Source of the DNA: Bacteroidaceae bacterium
GTDB lineage: Bacteria > Bacteroidota > Bacteroidia > Bacteroidales > Bacteroidaceae
DNA: 35,932 nt
Direction: 5' to 3'
Assembly: GCA_024688885.1 (NCBI GenBank)
Contig: JAILDV010000001.1
Span: 1 to 35,932, forward strand
Shown here: piece by piece, positions 31,284 to 35,932 of the stretch
How the letters are laid out: each line of letters starts with the position of its first letter
How positions within the stretch are numbered: the stretch's first letter is position 1
Notes under the pieces: generated by a model
The model's input: only the letters and a program-made list of their open reading frames with translations
The model's database searches: none
What the model was told of the DNA's origin: nothing
Made by a program: the position numbers and the translations under genes

Positions 31284-31718
31284 TCATTTGGTGCCGCTAT
31301 GTCCGAAACCTCCAGCACCACGCTCTGTCTCATCCAGCACATCCACCTCAATCAGTTGGGGCTGTTCGTGCTTGGCAATAATCATCTGTGCAATGCGCTC
31401 ACCATCGTTGATGACGAAAGGTTCGTTGGAGAGGTTGACCAAGATGACACACACTTCACCGCGATAATCTGCATCGATGGTGCCTGGGGTGTTAAGCACG
31501 GTGATGCCCTTCTTGATGGCCAAGCCTGAACGGGGGCGCACCTGTGCCTCATAACCGGCTGGTAATGCCATGAAAAGACCTGTGGGCACCAAAGTGCGTG
31601 CCAAAGGAGCCAAGGTAATGGGCGCATCGAGATTGGCACGCAAATCCATGCCTGCCGACTGTGGAGTGGCATAGGCTGGCAGTGGATGATGAGACTTGTT
31701 GATGATTTTCACTTCCAT
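31284..31718 (-). CDS. dut: Deoxyuridine 5'-triphosphate nucleotidohydrolase
   Basis: A 144-aa trimeric dUTPase that converts dUTP to dUMP and pyrophosphate, keeping uracil out of DNA. All five motifs are visible: [37 protein letters not shown] and the C-terminal [11 protein letters not shown]. The start at 31718 is preferred: the upstream in-frame ATG (31739) overlaps the -7 box. First gene of the leftward envelope operon and divergent from dgt. Confidence 0.97.
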   Translation of the reverse strand: MEVKIINKSHHPLPAYATPQSAGMDLRANLDAPITLAPLARTLVPTGLFMALPAGYEAQVRPRSGLAIKKGITVLNTPGTIDADYRGEVCVILVNLSNEPFVINDGERIAQMIIAKHEQPQLIEVDVLDETERGAGGFGHSGTK

Positions 31719-31736
31719 AGTTGTCAAATTTTGATG

Positions 31737-31744
31737 CAAAGGTA
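31737..31744 (-). promoter_or_regulatory. -7 box of the dut operon
   Basis: TACCTTTG on the minus strand, 18 nt before the dut start. It overlaps the upstream ATG and rules it out as the start. The -33 position falls in the GGAATTA repeats. Confidence 0.7.
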
Positions 31745-31754
31745 ATGAATAATT

Positions 31755-31862
31755 GGGAATTAGGAATTAGGAATTAGGAATTTTTACCATTTGAATTGTT
31801 TCATTTCCCATTTATTCACTACCTTTGCATTCCATTCCTAATTCCACATTCTAAATTCCTCA
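31755..31862. repeat. GGAATTA / TAATTCC simple repeats around the dgt promoter
   Basis: Three tandem GAATTAG units at 31756-31779 and reverse-complement units (ATTCCTAATTCC at 31834-31845, TAAATTCCTC near 31852) lie on opposite sides of the dgt promoter. The right-hand units are within the dgt leader. Confidence 0.7.
31796..31827 (+). promoter_or_regulatory. Promoter of dgt
   Basis: TTG (31796-31798), 21 bp, TACCTTTG (31820-31827); the leader is about 40 nt. Confidence 0.72.
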
Positions 31863-31872
31863 TTATTGAAGA

Positions 31873-33186
31873 ATGAATTGGCTACAATTGATTTCAAATA
31901 AACGGCTGGGGCAGGAAGACCTGCACGTACACCGAAAAGATGACCGCACAGAGTTTAAGCGTGACTACGACCGCCTCATCTTCTCAGCACCTTTTCGCCG
32001 CATGCAGAACAAGACGCAGGTGTTTCCATTGCCTGGCAGCGTGTTTGTACACAACCGACTGACCCACTCGCTGGAGGTGGCAAGTGTGGGGCGCAGTTTG
32101 GGCGATGATGTGGCACACAAACTCGTGGAGCGACATTCCGAACTGGCAAGCACGCTTTTCTGTGAAATTGGCTCCATCGTCAGCGCGGCTTGTCTGGCTC
32201 ACGATATGGGCAATCCTCCTTTCGGACACTCTGGTGAACGTGCCATCGCCTCCTATTTCAGCGAGGGTGAAGGCATCAAATACAAAGGTCAACTCACTGC
32301 CGAGCAATGGGCTGACATCACCCATTTTGATGGCAATGCCAATGCTTTCCGTCTTTTGACTCATCAGTTCAAGGGAAGACGTGTGGGCGGTTTCGTGCTT
32401 ACCTATTCCACCCTTGCCAGCATCGTGAAGTATCCTTTCCCTGCCATCGAAGCAACCAAGCAGAAGTTTGGTTATTTCACGCAGGAACAACCTCTTTATG
32501 AACGCATTGCCACCGAACTCGGCATCGAGCGTTCAGCAACTGGGTGGCATCGGCACCCCCTCGCCTATCTTGTAGAGGCTGCCGATGACATCTGTTACGA
32601 AATCATGGACATTGAGGATGCCCATAAACTCAAGATTCTCTCCTTCGATGAGACCCGCACCCTCATGTTGGGCTTCGTGTCGCCTGAACGCCGTGAACAC
32701 ATCATCGAACGTGCATCTGGCACCACCGACCTGAATGAGCAGGTGGTGTATTTCCGCTCTTGCGCCATCGGTGAATTGGAGAAAGAGTGCGTGCGTGTGT
32801 TTGTGGAAAATGAAGAAGCCATCCTCAATGGCACTTTCGAGAAGTCGCTCATCCACCATGCCTGTCCACTGATACACGATGCCTACGAAGCCTGTGTGAA
32901 AGTGGCACAAAGCCGTATCTACCGCAGCCGCGATGTGGTGGACACCGAACTGGCAGGTTACAAAATCATCTACACCCTCATGGGACTGTTCATCCACGCG
33001 GTGATGAACCCTCAACATGCCTACAGCCGCCTGTTGCTCGATAGGGTGTCCTCTCAGTATGAAGTGGACAGCCAAGACACTTATGTGCGCATCATGGCGG
33101 TGCTCGACTACTTGTCGGGCATGACGGATGTGTTTGCCCTTGACCTCTACAGAAAGATTAACGGCGAGAGCCTGCCGATGATTTAA
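31873..33186 (+). CDS. dgt: Deoxyguanosinetriphosphate triphosphohydrolase
   Basis: A 437-aa HD-domain enzyme that cleaves dGTP (or other dNTPs) to the nucleoside and triphosphate. Motifs: RTEFKRDYDRLIFSAPFRRM and NRLTHSLEVASVGRSLG, the metal-binding HDMGNPPFGHSGE (H110, D111) and YLVEAADDICYEIMD. Length is within the bacterial dNTPase range. It diverges from dut, so two enzymes that clean or limit the nucleotide pool share a control region. No RNA element is evident; the leader carries TTCCTAATTCC repeats. Confidence 0.95.
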   Translation: MNWLQLISNKRLGQEDLHVHRKDDRTEFKRDYDRLIFSAPFRRMQNKTQVFPLPGSVFVHNRLTHSLEVASVGRSLGDDVAHKLVERHSELASTLFCEIGSIVSAACLAHDMGNPPFGHSGERAIASYFSEGEGIKYKGQLTAEQWADITHFDGNANAFRLLTHQFKGRRVGGFVLTYSTLASIVKYPFPAIEATKQKFGYFTQEQPLYERIATELGIERSATGWHRHPLAYLVEAADDICYEIMDIEDAHKLKILSFDETRTLMLGFVSPERREHIIERASGTTDLNEQVVYFRSCAIGELEKECVRVFVENEEAILNGTFEKSLIHHACPLIHDAYEACVKVAQSRIYRSRDVVDTELAGYKIIYTLMGLFIHAVMNPQHAYSRLLLDRVSSQYEVDSQDTYVRIMAVLDYLSGMTDVFALDLYRKINGESLPMI

Positions 33187-33189
33187 GTT

Positions 33190-33220
33190 AATGCATAATG
33201 CATAATTCATAATGCATAAT
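33190..33220. repeat. TGCATAAT palindromic repeat
   Basis: ATGCATAAT is repeated three times, once with an ATTCATAATG variation, giving partial dyad symmetry in the 69-bp gap between dgt and the BASS transporter gene. Same family as 20743-20769. Confidence 0.65.
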
Positions 33221-33255
33221 GTGACTTTTAGAGTTTTGAGAGATTTTATTGCAAG

Positions 33256-34113
33256 ATGAATACTATATTTATTGTTCTTCCCATTCTGACGCTGCTGATG
33301 TTTGACCTCGGTCTTACATTGCGCCCACATGATTTCCAGTTGATTCTGCAACGTCCCCTACCTGTGCTGGCAGGAGTAATCGGACAAATCGTCCTGCTGC
33401 CCCTCATTGCGTGGGGAGTAGGAACCATCTTCCACCTCAGCCCTTTCTTTTTTCTGGGCATCATGCTCATTGCCTGCAGTCCTGGCGGTAGTTCCAGCAA
33501 TGTGTTCTCGATGCTGGCACGAGGCGATGTGGCACTCTCCGTCACACTCACGGCATGCAGTTCCATCATCACCCTTTTCACCGTACCACTCATCATGGCA
33601 TGGGTTACTGCCTCTATCGGCACAGGTGCTGACGTACACCTGCCAGTGGGCAACCTACTGATGCAGAACCTTGTGTTGATGGCTGTACCCATCCTCATCG
33701 GAGTGGGTGTGGGCATGAAATGGACATCAGCAGCCAATCGCATTCACAACGTGTTGAAACGTGCTGCCTTCCCTGCCCTCATTCTCCTTGCCACGGTGTT
33801 CTTCATTCAACATAAAGACACCATTGTGGAGGAATTTCCTTCTCTCGGACTTTGCATCACGGTGCTCATCCTCCTTGCGATGAGCAGCGGTTCGTTGCTT
33901 GCATTTATCTTCCGGCTGACGGGGGCAGAACGTCGCACCATCGTCATTGAGGTGGGCATGCAGAATGCGGCACAAGCCATCACTGTGGCTTGCAGCCCAT
34001 TGGTTTTCAACAACGAAACCATTGCCATTCCTGCCATCATCTATGCCTTGATGATGAACATCCTGTTACTGATTTACGTAGGTTGTCAGCGACACATCAA
34101 ACGTTTGTCCTGA
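33256..34113 (+). CDS. BASS family sodium-dependent transporter
   Basis: A 285-aa membrane protein with about nine spans. The family hallmark is ACSPGGSSSNVFSMLARGDV (about 73-92), and a second conserved box is EVGMQNAAQAITVA (about 233). The bile acid:sodium symporter family moves bile acids, pantoate, pyruvate and other organic anions with Na+. The substrate cannot be told from sequence. It follows dgt by 69 nt and converges tightly on the nucleoside kinase gene (10 nt between stops), with no terminator between them. Confidence 0.9.
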   Translation: MNTIFIVLPILTLLMFDLGLTLRPHDFQLILQRPLPVLAGVIGQIVLLPLIAWGVGTIFHLSPFFFLGIMLIACSPGGSSSNVFSMLARGDVALSVTLTACSSIITLFTVPLIMAWVTASIGTGADVHLPVGNLLMQNLVLMAVPILIGVGVGMKWTSAANRIHNVLKRAAFPALILLATVFFIQHKDTIVEEFPSLGLCITVLILLAMSSGSLLAFIFRLTGAERRTIVIEVGMQNAAQAITVACSPLVFNNETIAIPAIIYALMMNILLLIYVGCQRHIKRLS

Positions 34114-34123
34114 CGAGGAGAGC

Positions 34124-35233
34124 TTAGTATTCAAATGCACTGCCGCCCATGAACTCACGAAGCAGGGAATGAGGGGGCAGAAGGTCGAGCGGAATGGTGT
34201 GGAAACGGTTCAACACCCACATCAGGCGTTCGGCTTCTTTACGGTAAGGATCATCTGCAGGCACTTCCTTTAACAAGGGAAGTGCTTTTTCCTTAAGCAC
34301 GGCAAGTTCGTACTGGAATGCTGTGCAGAAATTCACATCGGCATTCTGCTGGTAAGGAGTAATCCAGCGTTCTTCTCCTCGACGCACGGAAGGCCAACGT
34401 GCAAGGGTTTCAGAGGCTGTGGTGTTGCGGAATTGGGCATCGCGCACCATGCGGCGAATGAGACGGTTGTCGGTGGTGCCATAGTAGGTGCCATCGTCGT
34501 TCTTTGCCACTGTCAGTCCTGAAATGTAGATACGGAAGATGTTTTCTTCGGGAATGCCACCCGTGAGAAGAGGATTGAGGGCATGAATACCTTCCATGAT
34601 GAGAATGGTGTGGTCGGCAAGTTGGATGCGGTTTCCACTCGGCACACTCTTTCCTGTAGGGAAGTCGTAACGTGGCAGTTCCACCTCATCGCCCTTGAGC
34701 AGTTGGGCGAAATGCTGCTGAAAGAGCGGCACATTGATGGCATTGATATGTTCATAGTCGTAATCACCCGTTTCGTCACGAGGAGTGAGTTCGCGGTCAA
34801 CATAGTAGTCATCAAATGAGAGACACTTCGCACTCATCCCCTTCTCTTCCAACGCCATGCAGAGTTTCTTGCTGAAAGTGGTCTTTCCGCTCGATGAAGG
34901 TCCAGCGATGAGGATTGCTTTGACGCCCTCACGACGGGCAATGGCATCGGCAATCAACTCGAACCCCTTCAGTTGCAGTGCTTCGGATATCTTCACTATC
35001 TTCTCCGACTCGCCTCGATCAATGGCAGCATTCATCATACCGATGGAGACACATACGGTCTTCAGTCGTTTGGTAAACAGGTATTTGCCTTTTACGCGGC
35101 TCACGAGGTACTGAATCGTTTCGTCAAGCGTCTTTCCCTCTACCGCCTGTTTCAATTGTTCCCTGATTTTCAGATATGCGCCATTCACTTCGAATTTTTC
35201 CGAACTGCGATGGGTGTTGATAGGTGTACTCAT
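34124..35233 (-). CDS. Nucleoside kinase (uridine kinase / phosphoribulokinase-like)
   Basis: A 369-aa P-loop kinase: Walker A GPSSSGKT (residues 111-118), followed by SFDDYYVDRE, LPRYDFPTGKS and ILIMEGIHALNP, as in uridine/cytidine kinases. The N-terminal 100 residues are a small alpha/beta region. Many relatives in the phylum are longer (about 550 aa) with an N-terminal TGS and ThrRS-like domain; this one may lack it. A -7 box 26 nt upstream supports the start. It probably salvages a nucleoside; the exact substrate is not settled. Confidence 0.82.
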   Translation of the reverse strand: MSTPINTHRSSEKFEVNGAYLKIREQLKQAVEGKTLDETIQYLVSRVKGKYLFTKRLKTVCVSIGMMNAAIDRGESEKIVKISEALQLKGFELIADAIARREGVKAILIAGPSSSGKTTFSKKLCMALEEKGMSAKCLSFDDYYVDRELTPRDETGDYDYEHINAINVPLFQQHFAQLLKGDEVELPRYDFPTGKSVPSGNRIQLADHTILIMEGIHALNPLLTGGIPEENIFRIYISGLTVAKNDDGTYYGTTDNRLIRRMVRDAQFRNTTASETLARWPSVRRGEERWITPYQQNADVNFCTAFQYELAVLKEKALPLLKEVPADDPYRKEAERLMWVLNRFHTIPLDLLPPHSLLREFMGGSAFEY

Positions 35234-35258
35234 AAGGTAATGGTTTAGGTTTGTGTGA

Positions 35259-35266
35259 CAAAGGTA
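35259..35266 (-). promoter_or_regulatory. -7 box of the nucleoside kinase gene
   Basis: TACCTTTG on the minus strand, 25 nt before the start at 35233. Confidence 0.65.
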
Positions 35267-35278
35267 AGCATTTCATAT

Positions 35279-35357
35279 GAAAAGTGAAAAGTGAAAAGTG
35301 AAAAATCAGAAATTCCTGCCATCCGAATGAGAGGATTCATCTATTTTTCACTTTTCA
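35279..35357. repeat. Inverted GTGAAAA/TTTTCAC element (copy B)
   Basis: GTGAAAA units at 35281-35305 and TTTTTCACTTTTC at 35344-35356, with a 36-nt spacer that includes TGCCATCCGAAT. Arms are 15 bp (35292-35306 / 35343-35357). It lies between the nucleoside kinase and tRNA-Arg promoters. Copy A at 18411 has the same spacer length. Confidence 0.85.
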
Positions 35358-35388
35358 AGCACACTTGAAAAAACATTTCCGACTTTTC

Positions 35389-35420
35389 TTTGGTCACTTT
35401 TCACTTTTTTCCTACCTTTG
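35389..35420 (+). promoter_or_regulatory. Promoter of the tRNA genes
   Basis: TTTG (35389-35392), 20 bp, TACCTTTG (35413-35420), 18 nt before tRNA-Arg. Confidence 0.82.
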
Positions 35421-35438
35421 CACCCGCTTTTCCACGAT

Positions 35439-35513
35439 GGCCCCATAGTTCAATGGATAGAACAAATCTCTCCTAAAGATTAGATCCGGGTTCGATTCCC
35501 GGTGGAGCTACCA
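35439..35513 (+). tRNA. tRNA-Arg (CCU)
   Basis: Cloverleaf elements: D stem GTTC/GAAC, anticodon stem AATCT/AGATT with loop CTCCTAA, anticodon CCT at 35472-35474, T arm CCGGG-TTCGATT-CCCGG, and an encoded CCA. The acceptor stem has a G1-U72 pair and a C4-A69 mismatch. It reads AGG codons. Confidence 0.9.
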
Positions 35514-35584
35514 GCCCACGCATTGGGTGGATGTACGCTCAAAAGTCAAGGGGGGAAAGCGAACAAACCAAACAAACGACGCAC

Positions 35585-35657
35585 ACGGGGTTAGTTTAGT
35601 TGGTAGAATATCGGTCTCCAAAACCGAGGGTCGGGGGTTCGAGTCCCTCACCCCGTG
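35585..35657 (+). tRNA. tRNA-Trp (CCA anticodon)
   Basis: Acceptor ACGGGGT/ACCCCGT, anticodon stem TCGGT/ACCGA with loop CTCCAAA and anticodon CCA at 35618-35620; T loop TTCGAGT. The 3' CCA is not encoded (CAA follows the discriminator G). It lies 71 nt after tRNA-Arg and is probably on the same transcript. Confidence 0.93.
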
Positions 35658-35662
35658 CAAAT

Positions 35663-35702
35663 AAAAAAACGGTAGCTTGACTTTTCAAGTTACCGTTTTT
35701 TT
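35663..35702 (+). terminator. Rho-independent terminator after the tRNA genes
   Basis: AAAAAAACGGTAGCTTGA pairs with TCAAGTTACCGTTTTTTT across a CTTT loop, with one G-U pair. It ends the tRNA transcript. Confidence 0.9.
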
Positions 35703-35740
35703 GATGAAAATGGTTTTGCATCAAAGTCATGACATGGCAT

Positions 35741-35771
35741 AAAAAAGGTTGGTTCAGGCAGAACCAACCTT
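35741..35771 (-). terminator. Rho-independent terminator of the right-edge gene
   Basis: An 11-bp stem AAGGTTGGTTC/GAACCAACCTT with a 5-nt loop; on the minus strand it is followed by T6. It terminates the partial gene that enters from the right. Confidence 0.9.
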
Positions 35772-35816
35772 AATGTTTGCTAATTGTTTATGCGTACTAA
35801 AAATGATTAGTTTTTG

Positions 35817-35932
35817 TTATTCACCGATGTAAACTGGACGGATAGACATACCAATATATCTGTCGTATGAAGAGATAGCTTTTGTGTTCTCGTCGAGCCT
35901 CAAGCACTTACCCTTCTTCCAACCATCTGATT
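35817..35932 (-). CDS. C-terminal end of a probable surface or exported protein (partial)
   Basis: Thirty-seven residues precede the TAA at 35817-35819, including CLRLDENTKAISSYDRYIG and a final MSIRPVYIGE. The R-Y/x-G-x-S-I/V-R-P-V ending resembles the C-terminus of Fibrobacter major-paralogous (Fib_succ_major) style domains in large exported proteins of Bacteroidales. Only the tail is in the window, so the family is tentative. It ends 46 bp before a good minus-strand terminator. Confidence 0.6.
   Translation of the reverse strand, partial: SDGWKKGKCLRLDENTKAISSYDRYIGMSIRPVYIGE

Noticed and set aside
35514..35584. A third tRNA between tRNA-Arg and tRNA-Trp
   Set aside because: The spacer does not fold as a cloverleaf and has no T-loop sequence.
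35658..35932. secE-nusG following tRNA-Trp, as I recall from other Bacteroidetes
   Set aside because: A terminator and an oppositely oriented gene follow; no secE-like frame is present.

Overview
The window looks like a chromosomal segment of a Bacteroidales bacterium, most likely Prevotellaceae. The evidence is the 16S rRNA 5' end at the left edge, the repeated TAnnTTTG (-7) boxes with TTTG/TTG (-33) boxes 19-21 bp upstream, and family content typical of the group (DPP III with an HECLGH motif, DUF4419, DUF4292, a SusC-like plug signature, DUF134-NifX). No phage, transposase, CRISPR array or plasmid gene was seen. Most of the window is housekeeping DNA with one lineage-specific block of secreted proteins.

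Left part (1-5453): an rRNA operon is read leftward from a consensus promoter. Opposite it lie a stand-alone AraC-type DNA-binding protein, dipeptidyl peptidase III, an AlkD-like HEAT-repeat protein overlapping its stop, a Fur-family repressor with its own promoter, and purA. Middle-left (5491-14248): a membrane TPR/helix-turn-helix regulator is followed by a cluster of TTGTAAAAT sites and a promoter that drives four secreted proteins: a DUF4419/LRR-like/plug-like/carboxypeptidase-regulatory composite, a two-part lipocalin-like protein, and two tandem paralogs of an unrecognised family. An argE-like M20 peptidase (minus strand) and an ECF sigma factor coupled to an unusual single-pass membrane partner follow. 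14249-14979 is mostly non-coding, with a 21-bp-arm inverted repeat, a gene stump and a terminator.

Right part (14980-35932): glyS with an FKBP-like lipoprotein gene, converging through a strong hairpin on asd; a CPA2 antiporter with USP-like tail; lolD, a CvfB-like protein and an alpha/beta hydrolase in tight array; a BCCT transporter that appears leaderless; a metal/redox pair (C_GCAxxG_C_C and DUF134-NifX); the cell-envelope operon dut-TPR-DUF4292-envC-like read leftward; dgt diverging from dut, so two nucleotide-pool enzymes share one control region; a BASS-family transporter; a nucleoside kinase; tRNA-Arg(CCU) and tRNA-Trp with a terminator; and the C-terminal end of a probable surface protein.

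The most notable theme is small dispersed repeats interacting with genes. A GTGAAAA/TTTTCAC family forms look-alike inverted elements with the same 36-nt spacer in two divergent promoter regions, and also encodes the start of the DUF4292 lipoprotein signal peptide. Two other repeat types sit in frame inside the argE-like and CvfB-like genes. A 32-bp repeat at two gene junctions records how the secreted-protein cluster was assembled.
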